From Leucobacter sp. cx-328 (lineage in GTDB: Bacteria > Actinomycetota > Actinomycetes > Actinomycetales > Microbacteriaceae), in the NCBI RefSeq assembly GCF_014530035.1, contig NZ_JACVMX010000002.1, positions 62,001 through 126,000 of the forward strand: 64,000 bases of DNA, written 5' to 3'. This document shows positions 9,358-17,334 of the stretch, piece after piece. The first letter of the stretch is position 1. Each line of letters opens with the position of its first letter. The position numbers and the translations under genes were made by a program. The notes beneath the pieces were generated by a model. It made no database searches. It saw only the letters and a program-made list of their open reading frames with translations, and was not told the origin of the DNA.

Positions 9358-9774
9358 CTACATGTCGTTAGGCAAGACCAAATATGTGAGCAACGCTTGC
9401 ACATCAGGCTTGGTGACCCTGCCGTAGTCGCGCAATGTCGCCGCAAGAGGATGCACGACCAGCAGGTTCACCTCAGGTGACAGGTAGTCGAATAGCTCTG
9501 GCCACGTGTGGGCGAAGGCGAGGCGATGCCAGCCGGTATACATAGCTTCGAAGAGGTAGTCGTCGAGGAGCCCGTCGTCTACGGCTTTGGCAATTTCTTC
9601 CCATGGCGCTGGTGCAGAGAGCGCAATGACGTTGCCCTCTGGTTCCTGCGTGATGGCGACGTGTCGGAAGTGGTGCGCGTTTGCCATGAGCTGCTCACGG
9701 CTCAGGGAACCCTTTGCGTACAACACGCAGAGTTCATAGGCAGACAGCCGTGCTTGCTGCTCCTCCAACTGCAT
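9358..9774 (-). CDS. Hypothetical protein, 138 residues
   Basis: I do not recognise this protein. It is a soluble-looking alpha-helical chain of 138 residues with no signal peptide, no transmembrane segment and no cysteine cluster. It is rich in aromatic residues and histidine (for example FRHVA, GWHRLAFAHTWPELFDYL). It begins MQLEEQQARL, and the ribosome-binding site is weak. It stands alone between the surface-protein gene and mshA, both separated by short spacers. Its base composition is slightly lower in GC than the core genes, so it may have arrived with the surface-protein cassette. Confidence 0.55.
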   Translation of the reverse strand: MQLEEQQARLSAYELCVLYAKGSLSREQLMANAHHFRHVAITQEPEGNVIALSAPAPWEEIAKAVDDGLLDDYLFEAMYTGWHRLAFAHTWPELFDYLSPEVNLLVVHPLAATLRDYGRVTKPDVQALLTYLVLPNDM

Positions 9775-9834
9775 GACGCCCGCCTAACACGTGGATGACG
9801 ATAATTTCGCCCATCTTACGCAGAGGCAACCTCA

Positions 9835-11106
9835 TTAGTCACGCATTAGTGAGTCATAGGTGCGCAGGAGTTTTGTCGCGTGTGCATCCCAGTTGTGAGC
9901 CTCTGCGTGAGCGCGCCCGCGAATCGCATATAGCTGACGCAGATTTTCGTCATTGAGCAGTGCGCGGATCGCCCCCGCCCACGTGCGCGGATCCCTGTCG
10001 GCAACGTGCACGCCGGCCACGCCATTCGGCGCGGCCTCAAGGAGCCCCGTGTGCGCCCCCACAACGGTCGGTACCCCGCTGGCCGCAGCCTCAAGCGCCA
10101 CGAGTCCGAAGGTCTCAGATCGTGAGGGGACGAGCGCCAAGGTGCTCCGTGTGAGCAACGCTGCGGCCGCTGTGCGTGACTGTGCGGGAAGGAAGTGCAC
10201 GCGGTCTGAGATCCCAGACTCCGTGGCACGTGCCCGAAGCGCTTGCGCGTAGTCCTCGGCGCCCGGGGTTGGCTCCCCCGCAATCACCAGTTTGGTGCGC
10301 GCGGCAAGCGTGGGATCAAGCTGTCCCAGTGCTGCCATCGCTTCAACCGCAAGGAGCTGGCCTTTGAGCGGTTGCACGCGGCCGAGCACGGTGATCGTGA
10401 AGTCGGCTGCGGCTGCGGCTGCGGCTGTGCCAGTGCCAGTGGCAGTGGCGGAGTCGGAGCGTCTGTGGGTAGGAGCTGGCACGAAGAGATCAGTATCGAC
10501 GCCCGGATGGATCACAGTGTTGCCCACAGCTGGGGTCCCGTAACCGGCCACCACTCCCGCAAGCTCACTGTGGCTTCCTGCGATGATGAATTGCTCGCCG
10601 GTGAGCGATGCCTCGGCATCGAGTCTGGCCTGCGGTTCCGGGCGATCACCCAGCGCCAAGTGCGCATTCTTCTGCGCGGCAACCGTGTGGAGCGTGAGCG
10701 CGGGGGTTACTCGTTGGCCAGTCGCCTTCGCCTGTGCCGCAGCGAGTGATGCCGCGGCAACCCCGCTTAACCAGTAGTGGCCGTGAATCGCGTCGAACGG
10801 GCCGTACTCTGCGATCCGCGCCCCAAACTCGGTAGCAAGGCCCGGGAGCTCTTCCTTTCGGAGGGACGGCTTGCCAACAGCAAGAGCGATGAGCCGTGGG
10901 CCGGTCGAGTTGTGCGGGTCGAGCGCACGCTCCCCCGCGGGGGTCTCGTTCGTGGCGCGCGTGAAGATCTCAACCCCGTGACCGTGCCGGGCGAGGGCGC
11001 GAGCGGCCTCAGCGACCACTACATTCATGCCGCCAGCATCGCCGCTCCCTGGAACTGCGCCGGGGGAGGTATGAAGCGAGATGAGGGCGATGCGCATGGA
11101 ACCCAT
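9835..11106 (-). CDS. mshA: Glycosyltransferase family 4, probable MshA
   Basis: MshA transfers GlcNAc from UDP-GlcNAc to 1L-inositol 1-phosphate, the first committed step of mycothiol synthesis. The N-terminus LISLHTSPG...GDAGGMNV is the MshA-type donor/acceptor signature, and the C-terminal GT-B fold block SRSETFGLVALEAAASGVPTV binds the nucleotide sugar. ATG 11106 (MGSMRIAL) is chosen; ATG 11097 is equally possible, and the longer open frame to 11259 adds an unconserved tail. A low-complexity Thr/Gly/Ala stretch (coding bases about 10405-10455) sits in the interdomain loop and looks like microsatellite expansion. With ino1 and mshB this forms a partial mycothiol cluster. Confidence 0.82.
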   Translation of the reverse strand: MGSMRIALISLHTSPGAVPGSGDAGGMNVVVAEAARALARHGHGVEIFTRATNETPAGERALDPHNSTGPRLIALAVGKPSLRKEELPGLATEFGARIAEYGPFDAIHGHYWLSGVAAASLAAAQAKATGQRVTPALTLHTVAAQKNAHLALGDRPEPQARLDAEASLTGEQFIIAGSHSELAGVVAGYGTPAVGNTVIHPGVDTDLFVPAPTHRRSDSATATGTGTAAAAAAADFTITVLGRVQPLKGQLLAVEAMAALGQLDPTLAARTKLVIAGEPTPGAEDYAQALRARATESGISDRVHFLPAQSRTAAAALLTRSTLALVPSRSETFGLVALEAAASGVPTVVGAHTGLLEAAPNGVAGVHVADRDPRTWAGAIRALLNDENLRQLYAIRGRAHAEAHNWDAHATKLLRTYDSLMRD

Positions 11107-11215
11107 CGTCCCACGTGGAATGCGTGACGGCGTGAACGATGAGTGGGCCTGCGGAAAAACTCCGCGGCCTGGCCTGACAGTGGGGTCAATCAGTGGTAGG
11201 CTTTCCAAGTTGTCT

Positions 11216-11241
11216 GTGCACCCGTATCCTTCGGAGTGCAC
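11216..11241 (+). promoter_or_regulatory. Candidate leader hairpin of the rpsF operon
   Basis: GTGCAC at 11216-11221 and at 11236-11241 can pair around CCGTATCCTTCGGA in the rpsF 5' region. S6:S18 autoregulatory leader motifs in other bacteria are hairpins with a CCG bulge. This one contains CCG but I cannot show it fits that model. Confidence 0.25.
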
Positions 11242-11312
11242 GACACAATGCACAAACACCCTCCTGTCACAGAAATCCTGTGGCCGTGAAGTCCGAAGGA
11301 GGTGGGTCAGTA

Positions 11313-11675
11313 ATGCATCCGTACGAACTCATGGTGATCCTCGATCCCGGTATCGACGAGCGCACCGTGGCCCCCAGCATGGACAAGTTCCTCGGCGTCA
11401 TCCGCAATGCGGGTGGCTCGGTTGAGAACGTTGACATCTGGGGCAAGCGCCGTTTCGCATACGAAATCCAGAAGCACACCGAAGGCATCTACGTAGTTGT
11501 GAACTTCACCGCTACGCCTGAGGCTACCGACGAGCTCGATCGTCAGCTTGGTCTCTCCGAGGCAGTCCTCCGCACCAAGGTGCTCCGCGCAGACGAGCTC
11601 ATGGCTCAGCGTGCAGCACAGGCAAAGCGCGACGCAGCTAAGGCTGCACGCGCTGCTGCGAAGCAGGGCGCGTAG
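11313..11675 (+). CDS. rpsF: 30S ribosomal protein S6
   Basis: Small-subunit protein that binds 16S rRNA together with S18. The 120-residue chain begins [12 protein letters not shown] and carries the conserved [10 protein letters not shown] segment. It has an Ala/Lys/Arg-rich C-terminal tail that is longer than in E. coli-like forms after trimming of the Glu tail. ATG 11313 follows GAAGGAGGT with good spacing; the 40 upstream codons in frame are leader. It heads rpsF-ssb-rpsR-rplI, with ssb 3 bases after its stop, so the four genes are one operon. Confidence 0.97.
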   Translation: MHPYELMVILDPGIDERTVAPSMDKFLGVIRNAGGSVENVDIWGKRRFAYEIQKHTEGIYVVVNFTATPEATDELDRQLGLSEAVLRTKVLRADELMAQRAAQAKRDAAKAARAAAKQGA

Positions 11676-11678
11676 CTC

Positions 11679-12209
11679 ATGGCCGGCGAGCCGCTGATCA
11701 CAGTTGTCGGTAACCTTGTTGCCGATCCCGAGCCTCGCGTAAGCCAGGCCGGTAAGTCTTGGGTTACCTTCCGTATCGCCTCGACTCCGCGCGTGCGTGA
11801 CCGCCAGTCGGGTGATTGGTCGGACGGCGAGCCGCTTTGGCTCGGCTGCCGTGCCTTCGGCGAATATGCCGATAACATCGCCGCATCGCTCACTAAGGGC
11901 ATGCGCGTGATTGTTCAGGGCCGGCTGACGCAGCGCAGCTACACCGATAACCAGGGCCAGCAGCGCACCTCTCTCGACCTTGATGTCGAAGAAGTAGGTC
12001 CGTCGCTCCGCTTCGCAACCGCACAGGTGAGCCGTGGGCAGTCCCGCGGCCAGGTTGGCGGTTTCGGTGGCGGTCAGCCTGCAGGACAGAGCGGCTGGAA
12101 TAAGCCTGCTGCTGCTCCGCAGGACAACCCCTGGACCAACTCGGGCCAGCAGGGCAACTCGTCTCCCGCCGACTTCGGTGGCGGATTCGACGACGAGCAG
12201 CCCTTCTAA
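11679..12209 (+). CDS. ssb: Single-stranded DNA-binding protein
   Basis: Homotetrameric SSB protecting single-stranded DNA during replication, recombination and repair. The 176-residue protein has the OB fold in residues 1-110 (ITVVGNLVADPE, WLGCRAFGEYADN, VIVQGRLTQRSY). A Gly/Gln/Ala-rich flexible linker follows, and the acidic tip DDEQPF recruits partner proteins. It sits between rpsF and rpsR, the classical arrangement that couples translation and replication proteins. Paralogous SSBs in actinobacteria lack this context, so this is the housekeeping copy. Confidence 0.97.
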   Translation: MAGEPLITVVGNLVADPEPRVSQAGKSWVTFRIASTPRVRDRQSGDWSDGEPLWLGCRAFGEYADNIAASLTKGMRVIVQGRLTQRSYTDNQGQQRTSLDLDVEEVGPSLRFATAQVSRGQSRGQVGGFGGGQPAGQSGWNKPAAAPQDNPWTNSGQQGNSSPADFGGGFDDEQPF

Positions 12210-12261
12210 AACAGTTTTGTCCCAGACTTCGGTCTGAGGCGCAGTACGAAAAGAGACCATC

Positions 12262-12522
12262 ATGGCAGGTAAGTCAAGCGGCGCAGGCCGCAAGCCGGGT
12301 CGCGGCAAGAACGCAAAGCCCGTCGCACCCGCGAAGAAGCAGACCGTCGGCGTCATTGATTACAAGGACGTCGCAACGCTTCGCAAGTTCGTTTCTGAGC
12401 GTGGCAAGATCCGCGCACGCCGTATCACCGGTGTTTCCGTCCAGGAGCAGCGTCTCATCGCAAAGGCAGTTAAGAACGCCCGCGAGATGGCACTCCTCCC
12501 CTACGCCGGCTCGGGCCGCTAA
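12262..12522 (+). CDS. rpsR: 30S ribosomal protein S18
   Basis: S18 pairs with S6 on the 30S platform. The 86 residues include the conserved core [19 protein letters not shown] and the C-terminal RR...G.S...Q..L..AIKRAR-like helix ([22 protein letters not shown]). There is no CXXC zinc motif, so this is the zinc-independent (C-minus) type, usual for one of the actinobacterial S18 copies. The N-terminus is Gly/Lys/Arg-rich. A ribosome-binding site AAAGAGA precedes ATG 12262 and rplI starts 12 bases downstream. Confidence 0.96.
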   Translation: MAGKSSGAGRKPGRGKNAKPVAPAKKQTVGVIDYKDVATLRKFVSERGKIRARRITGVSVQEQRLIAKAVKNAREMALLPYAGSGR

Positions 12523-12534
12523 GGAGAACACATC

Positions 12535-12984
12535 ATGGCGAAGGTAATTCTCACGAACGAGGTCCAGGGCCTCGGTTCCGCAGGCGACGTAGTAGAGGTT
12601 AAGACCGGCTACGCACGCAACTACCTCGTACCTCAGGGCTACGGCGTTCACTGGACTCGCGGTGGCGAGGCTCAGGTTGAGCAGCTCCGTGCAGCTCGCG
12701 AGGCACGTGCACTCGCATCGGTCGAGGACGCTCAGGCACTCAAGGCAAAGCTCGAGGCAGGCAAGATCCGTCTCATCGCTAAGGCTGGTGCAGAGGGCCG
12801 TCTCTTCGGCGCAGTGAAGCCCGCTTCGGTGGCTGCAGCTGTTGCTGAGCAGGGCCTCGGCGAGGTCGACAAGCGTAAGATCACCGTTCCGGCGATCAAG
12901 ACCACCGGTGAGTACAAGGCAACGATCCACCTCCACGAGGGTGTCGACGCTAAGGTCACCGTTCAGGTTATCGCTCAGCGCTAA
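12535..12984 (+). CDS. rplI: 50S ribosomal protein L9
   Basis: Large-subunit protein of 149 residues with two globular domains joined by a long helix. The N-terminal 23S rRNA-binding domain is recognised by [28 protein letters not shown] (signature residues split here between positions 3-30). The connecting helix is Ala/Glu-rich and the C-terminal domain carries [14 protein letters not shown]. It is the last gene of the rpsF operon and is followed by a strong terminator. Confidence 0.97.
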   Translation: MAKVILTNEVQGLGSAGDVVEVKTGYARNYLVPQGYGVHWTRGGEAQVEQLRAAREARALASVEDAQALKAKLEAGKIRLIAKAGAEGRLFGAVKPASVAAAVAEQGLGEVDKRKITVPAIKTTGEYKATIHLHEGVDAKVTVQVIAQR

Positions 12985-12997
12985 TCTCGGTTTCTAA

Positions 12998-13033
12998 AAG
13001 ACCCCCGCCCACTTCGGTGAGCGGGGGTCTTTT
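12998..13033 (+). terminator. Rho-independent terminator after rplI
   Basis: GACCCCCGCcCaCTTCGGTGaGCGGGGGTC stem with a TTCG-type loop, preceded by AAAA and followed by TTTT. It ends the rpsF-rplI transcript; the symmetric A/T tracts would work on both strands. Confidence 0.9.
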
Positions 13034-13396
13034 GCGTTTGCGTTGGCCTCTGTGCCGGCGTTGGCGTGGAGTTCTGCCAGTCGACTTCGCGAGACGGGAC
13101 CTTTCCTGCGAGGGTCTGTCTTTCGGCGTAAGTAAGTGCCTCCTGTGTTAGAAACACTTCGTTTCAATGGGATGGTGGTCTTGCAAAACGTGCGCAAGGG
13201 ATACGGCGATACCCTCTTTGGCGCGAAGGATCTGCAACTTGGGCGCCCCGAAACGGCACATATGAAGGAGCGCCTGGCAAGGCCTCGTGCGCTAAATAGT
13301 GTGAATTCTATGTAAACACTACTTTTCTGCTGTCTAAAAGCGGTTTGCTGGCAGTTTCTTCAATGTGTGCTGCGTGGGTATACGATTTCGATGCTT
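13034..13396. other. Intergenic spacer without recognisable gene
   Basis: This stretch between the rplI terminator and the DnaA-box region contains only short, unconvincing open frames on either strand. From about 13290 the composition falls abruptly from GC-rich to AT-rich (for example CTAAATAGTGTGAATTCTATGTAAACACTAC), foreshadowing the DnaA-box cluster. I see no RNA gene here. Confidence 0.6.
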
Positions 13397-13591
13397 TTGT
13401 CCACAACTTTTCGCGAGGTTGAATCCTTCAAGTCTTGGCTGAATGTTGAATAAGTTTGTCATTGTGGAAACTGACAAGTCCAGTTCAGGACGTACTTTAA
13501 AATACTTATTCAATATCCATCCACAAGTTATCCCCAGAAATGTGGACAACTTGTGTGAAAACGCGGTGGATTATTCACACAGTTATCCACA
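13397..13591 (+). promoter_or_regulatory. Cluster of DnaA boxes upstream of dnaB
   Basis: Two perfect actinobacterial DnaA boxes TTGTCCACA occur at 13397-13405 (+) and 13541-13549 (-), and an E. coli-type TTATCCACA at 13583-13591 (+). One-mismatch boxes are at 13528-13536 (TTATCCCCA) and 13571-13579 (TTATTCACA). Two of them form a near-perfect inverted repeat, 13522-13533 against 13544-13555 (11 of 12 pairs). The cluster lies in an AT-rich segment (about 13290-13620) ending 112 bases before dnaB. It could be a DnaA-controlled dnaB promoter, a DnaA-titrating site, or an accessory origin element. Confidence 0.75.
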
Positions 13592-13702
13592 GGTAGACTT
13601 GAGGGGTAGGTATTGTTGGGTAATTCCGCAATTTTGGACGTTTCGGGGGCGCTGATCCGCGCCCATCGCCCGTCCCCATGAGGTCTTGCAAGGAGCGAAC
13701 GA

Positions 13703-15082
13703 GTGTCTATCGCACACCTGGGTATTTCAGCCCCGTCTGAGGAGCCGCGGAGCGCCGGTGATTTTGAGCGCACGCCTCCATATGACCTGCTCGCTGAGCA
13801 GAGTGCGCTCGGTGGCATGCTCCTCTCAAAGGACGCCGTTGCCGATGTGACGAGCGTTGTGCGCGGCAATGACTTCTATGTGCCCAAGCATGAGGTCATT
13901 TATGAGGCAGTGCTGTCGCTGTACTCACGCGGCGAGCCGACAGACGTCATTACCGTGACCGACGCGCTCACCAAGTCAGGCGATCTGCAGCGCGCGGGCG
14001 GTGCGGAGTACCTGCACCAACTCACCGCGATTGTGCCAACGGCTGCAAACGCGAGCTTCTACGCCGAGATCGTGGGCGAAAAAGCCCTGCTCCGCCGCCT
14101 GGTCGACGCCGGAACGCGCATCGTGCAAATGGGCTACGCCGGCGAGGGCGAAGCAATCGATCTCGTCAACGTGGCTCAGTCAGAGATTTACGGTGTGACC
14201 GGTGAGGCACAGGGCGAGGACTACGTTCCCCTCTCGCTCGCGGTCGACGCCGCGCTTGAAGAGATCAACAAGGCAAACAGCATGCCTGACGGTATGCTCG
14301 GCGTCCCGACGGGCTTCGCTGAGCTCGATGGCATGACCAACGGCTTTGCCGGTGGCCAGATGATCATCATCGCCGCGCGACCCGCAATGGGTAAGTCGAC
14401 GCTTGCGCTCGACGTCGCCCGCAACGCCTCGGTGCACGCCAACGCCTGCACGGTCTTCTTCTCACTCGAGATGGGTCGCGCAGAGATCGCTATGCGCTTG
14501 CTCGCGGCAGAGGCAACGATCCCGATGCAGACCCTGCGTAAGGGTTCGCTCGATAACCGCGACTTCCAAAAGCTTGCAGCGACCCAGGCGCGCATCGCCG
14601 AGGCGCCGTTGTTCATTGATGACAGCGCGAACATGACACTGGTGGAGATTCGCGCAAAGTGCCGTCGACTCAAGCAGCAGCACGGCCTCAAAATGGTTGT
14701 CATCGACTACCTGCAGCTGCTTTCGAGCGGAAAGAAGAGCGAGAGCCGTCAGCAGGAGGTCTCGGAATTCTCGCGTGCGCTCAAGCTGCTCTCGAAGGAG
14801 CTCGACGTTCCCGTCATCGCACTATCTCAGCTGAACCGTGCCTCCGAGCAGCGTGCCGACAAGATGCCTGCGATCAGCGACCTTCGTGAGTCGGGCTCGC
14901 TTGAGCAGGACGCCGATATGGTCATCCTGCTCCACCGCGAGGCCGTTGGTGATCGTGATCACCCGCGCGCTGGCGAGGCGGACTTTATCCTTGCGAAGCA
15001 GCGTAACGGCCCCACCGGTACGGTGACCGTGGCCTTCCAGGGCCATTACTCCCGCTTTGCAGACATGCCGCAGGGCATGTAA
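13703..15082 (+). CDS. dnaB: Replicative DNA helicase DnaB
   Basis: Hexameric 5'-3' helicase that unwinds the replication fork and contacts primase. The 459-residue protein has the N-terminal helical domain (DLLAEQSALGGMLLSKDAV), a RecA-like motor with Walker A ARPAMGKST near residues 224-232, Walker B MVVIDYLQLL, and the C-terminal DLRESGSLEQDAD motif. No intein or homing endonuclease interrupts it, unlike some actinobacterial dnaB genes. GTG 13703 follows AAGGAG at the proper distance. It is preceded by the DnaA-box cluster, which is unusual context. Confidence 0.97.
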   Translation: MSIAHLGISAPSEEPRSAGDFERTPPYDLLAEQSALGGMLLSKDAVADVTSVVRGNDFYVPKHEVIYEAVLSLYSRGEPTDVITVTDALTKSGDLQRAGGAEYLHQLTAIVPTAANASFYAEIVGEKALLRRLVDAGTRIVQMGYAGEGEAIDLVNVAQSEIYGVTGEAQGEDYVPLSLAVDAALEEINKANSMPDGMLGVPTGFAELDGMTNGFAGGQMIIIAARPAMGKSTLALDVARNASVHANACTVFFSLEMGRAEIAMRLLAAEATIPMQTLRKGSLDNRDFQKLAATQARIAEAPLFIDDSANMTLVEIRAKCRRLKQQHGLKMVVIDYLQLLSSGKKSESRQQEVSEFSRALKLLSKELDVPVIALSQLNRASEQRADKMPAISDLRESGSLEQDADMVILLHREAVGDRDHPRAGEADFILAKQRNGPTGTVTVAFQGHYSRFADMPQGM

Positions 15083-15231
15083 TTCGGGCGTATGGGGGGC
15101 GGATCGGGACAGCGTGCAACGCACCCGAATGATCCGCGCCCTGCACTGCGCCGTCGGGCGCAACACTCAGCTGACTGCAAGTGTCCAGGCAGACCGAGTA
15201 CAATCGCGAGGGGCCAATGAAAGGGGTCGAT

Positions 15232-15822
15232 ATGAGCGTGTCTGCACAGGGCCAAGCCGTAGCTACGGGTTCGGCGCAGGAAGTCGTCTCTCGACTCGCT
15301 CCGCGAGGAGTGCGCATCGCGCGAGCGGTCGTGCTGTTCGTGGTCGGTATGGTCGTGACCTTCTCGGCCACGATGCACTCAGATTTCAACTTTGATTTCC
15401 TCGTCACCGCTGGTGCACTTGCCGCCATCGGTGTCATGCACCTCGTCGAATGGTTTGCGCGAAAAGACGAGGCTCGCTCGGTCATTCCGCTGTTGCTCGG
15501 CCTCGCTGCTCTCATTGCCACCGTCGTACTCCCCATGACTGGTGAGGCCGTTGGCTACGCGATCATCGTTGCAGTGTGGGCGCTCATCAGCGGACTCCTT
15601 GAGTTCGTCGCGATGGTCACCCAGCCCGGCACGCGCCAGGATCCAGCGATTATCGGCGCAGCTGGTCTGCTCCTCGCAATTTTCGTGCTGTTGGCACGCA
15701 ACGACGCCGTGGCCGTGCTTGGCTTCTTCGGCGCGTACACCATCATTGCCGGCGTATTCCTCGGCATCGCAGCTTTTGACTCGAAGCGAAACGGCTCGGC
15801 CGACTCGCAGAAGTCTGAGTAA
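15232..15822 (+). CDS. Multi-pass membrane protein, HdeD/DUF308-like
   Basis: Integral membrane protein of 196 residues with about six hydrophobic helices (about residues 30-50, 55-75, 85-105, 108-128, 138-155, 158-178) and a short hydrophilic tail. The spacing of short helices and small loops resembles the DUF308/HdeD group, often mislabelled 'acyl-CoA synthetase' in actinobacterial annotation. Function is unknown. Start 15232 (MSVSAQG) is preferred because AAAGGGG lies 6 bases upstream; starts at 15217 and 15181 are also open. The next small membrane gene begins 48 bases downstream, so the two may be cotranscribed. Confidence 0.7.
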   Translation: MSVSAQGQAVATGSAQEVVSRLAPRGVRIARAVVLFVVGMVVTFSATMHSDFNFDFLVTAGALAAIGVMHLVEWFARKDEARSVIPLLLGLAALIATVVLPMTGEAVGYAIIVAVWALISGLLEFVAMVTQPGTRQDPAIIGAAGLLLAIFVLLARNDAVAVLGFFGAYTIIAGVFLGIAAFDSKRNGSADSQKSE

Positions 15823-15870
15823 CTGCTCACGCAGTACTCCCCCTCGATATCAAAAACGAAGAAAGCAGTC

Positions 15871-16158
15871 ATGACGAAGTCGAATGATCCCAAGCAGTCT
15901 CAGTCGCACGAGCCCCTGCGTAAGGACCGCATGCGCCCCGTGGAGCTGCTCGTATTCTCGGGTGTGCTCGCAATCTTTGCGGGTCTTGTCGTGGTCTTCA
16001 CGACGCGTGACATTCGCCTCGCACTGATCTTCATGCTCGTTGCGTTCATCGTCTCGGTAATGGGCGTTGCCCTGCTCGGACTCGGTGGCAAGCGCAGCCA
16101 GGAAGACGAAGAAGCACGTCAGGTGCTGCAGAAGCCGAACACGGACGACGCGCACTAA
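15871..16158 (+). CDS. Small two-helix membrane protein
   Basis: A 95-residue protein with a basic hydrophilic N-terminus, two transmembrane helices (about residues 27-45 and 50-70) and a Lys/Glu-rich C-terminal tail. The family is not recognisable by eye. It lies between the DUF308-like protein and a strong terminator, in the same orientation, and probably shares its transcript. GAAAGCA precedes the ATG. Codon use is that of a normal high-GC gene, so it is unlikely to be spurious. Confidence 0.7.
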   Translation: MTKSNDPKQSQSHEPLRKDRMRPVELLVFSGVLAIFAGLVVVFTTRDIRLALIFMLVAFIVSVMGVALLGLGGKRSQEDEEARQVLQKPNTDDAH

Positions 16159-16169
16159 GCGCGAGTTGG

Positions 16170-16199
16170 AAAAAGCCCCGGGTGCGCCCGGGGCTTTTT
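16170..16199 (+). terminator. Rho-independent terminator
   Basis: AAAAAGCCCCGGG-TGCG-CCCGGGGCTTTTT, a perfect stem flanked by A and T tracts, 12 bases beyond the small membrane-protein stop. Confidence 0.92.
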
Positions 16200-16221
16200 G
16201 CGTTTCTGGGGCCCGGCAAAG

Positions 16222-16320
16222 CTCAACCCCTCGAAACAGGCCGTTTCTCTCGAGATGAGGCTCTTCATACGCATGAAAGGGTGCCTTTCGAGAGAAACGG
16301 CCTGTTTCGAAGGGGTAAGG
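16222..16320. repeat. Interspersed palindromic repeat, copy A
   Basis: Arms 16226-16253 and 16288-16316 are perfectly complementary over 28 bases apart from one extra T. The centre contains TTCATACGCATGAA, itself an inverted repeat. Part of the left arm (reverse complement CCTGTTTCGAGGGGTTGAG) recurs in copies C and D. It lies between convergent transcription units, after a conventional terminator. Confidence 0.85.
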
Positions 16321-16350
16321 CGGGCGGCGGGGTACGGCGGGCAGCGGGGT

Positions 16351-16382
16351 GCCAGGGCGGCGGGGTGCCAGGGCGGCGGGGC
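16351..16382. repeat. Two tandem 16-bp GC-rich units
   Basis: GCCAGGGCGGCGGGGT at 16351-16366 is repeated at 16367-16382 with one change at the last base. It abuts palindrome copy A; a related but different GC-rich tandem array abuts copy B. Confidence 0.8.
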
Positions 16383-16420
16383 AACTTAGCCGCGCACGCC
16401 GGGCTGCCCCGCCTGTTCCC

Positions 16421-17263
16421 TTACTCCCCTGCTTCGGGCTCGCTCGGGTCGAGCGGGCCGTGGTGATCGAAGTTGGCCTCGCCGCGGCGCCAGTAGCCGC
16501 TCACGGTGTACTGCTCGCGGGGCAGCCCGATCTCGTCGCGGATAGCGCGGCGCACCGGAATCAGGCTCGTTGCCTCGCCGGCGACAAATACGTACGTACC
16601 CGCGCCGACTTCGCTGTCGAGCATGGCCTGCGCGAGTCCGCCGAGGGGCTCGCGCACGAGGATGTCTCGGCCCGTCGAGATACGCAGGTACTCTTCGACC
16701 CACTCGATGCTCGCCGGGTCGACGTCAGCGACGACCTCAATATCTGAGACGTGCGGTAGACCTGAGATCCAGCGGGTGACGGCGGGTAGCGCGGTCGGGT
16801 CGACGATGCAGACGAGGCTGTCGATGCCCTCGGGGATGCCACGCGAGCCACGCGGGCCAGCGACGACGATGGTGTCGCCAATGACCGCCTTCTCGGCCCA
16901 GGCGGACGCAGGACCGGGGTTCTCGTGAAGAACGAAGTCGAGGTCGAAGCAGACGCCATCGGCCGTCTCACGGACATTCAGGGGTGTGAAGTCGCGCGGG
17001 AATGTCTGCCCGTCGGGACGAATGATGCCATCTTCGCCGGGGCCAACAGCCTTGGGTGCCAGCAGCTCACCGGTGACGGGGTGCGGGAAGAATGCCTTCA
17101 CGTGATCGCCGGGGCCGGTCGCGGTGAAGTCTGCGAGGTCATCGCCGGTGAAGGTGAGGCGTGCAATGGTGGGTACGGGGCGATAGACCGCGATCACCCG
17201 TACCTCTCGTGCGGTAAATCGGTGCCGAGTGGTGGAAAATGCGAAACGGGGTGATGCAGTCAT
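16421..17263 (-). CDS. Siderophore-interacting FAD/NADPH reductase
   Basis: Predicted cytoplasmic ferric-siderophore reductase of the SIP/ViuB family, which reduces Fe(III)-siderophore so that iron is released. The 280-residue protein has an N-terminal FAD-binding beta-barrel (VPTIARLTFTGDDLADF, GPGDHVKAFFP, TPLNVRE) and a C-terminal NAD(P)-binding domain with FVAGEATSLIPVRRAIRDE and the terminal SGYWRRGEAN. ATG 17263 (MTASPRF) is preferred over the TTG at 17299. No siderophore biosynthesis or uptake gene is adjacent, and no obvious iron box is seen upstream, so regulation is unclear. Confidence 0.88.
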   Translation of the reverse strand: MTASPRFAFSTTRHRFTAREVRVIAVYRPVPTIARLTFTGDDLADFTATGPGDHVKAFFPHPVTGELLAPKAVGPGEDGIIRPDGQTFPRDFTPLNVRETADGVCFDLDFVLHENPGPASAWAEKAVIGDTIVVAGPRGSRGIPEGIDSLVCIVDPTALPAVTRWISGLPHVSDIEVVADVDPASIEWVEEYLRISTGRDILVREPLGGLAQAMLDSEVGAGTYVFVAGEATSLIPVRRAIRDEIGLPREQYTVSGYWRRGEANFDHHGPLDPSEPEAGE

Positions 17264-17334
17264 GCATTCAGCATGGCCTGAATCACCCCGTCTCAGCAAT
17301 CAGCTGCGAATCAGGAAGACCTGAGCAGTAACCC

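Noticed and set aside
13397-13620. Chromosome replication origin oriC
   Set aside because: Boxes and AT-richness fit, but dnaA, dnaN and rpmH are absent; kept as a DnaA-box cluster only.
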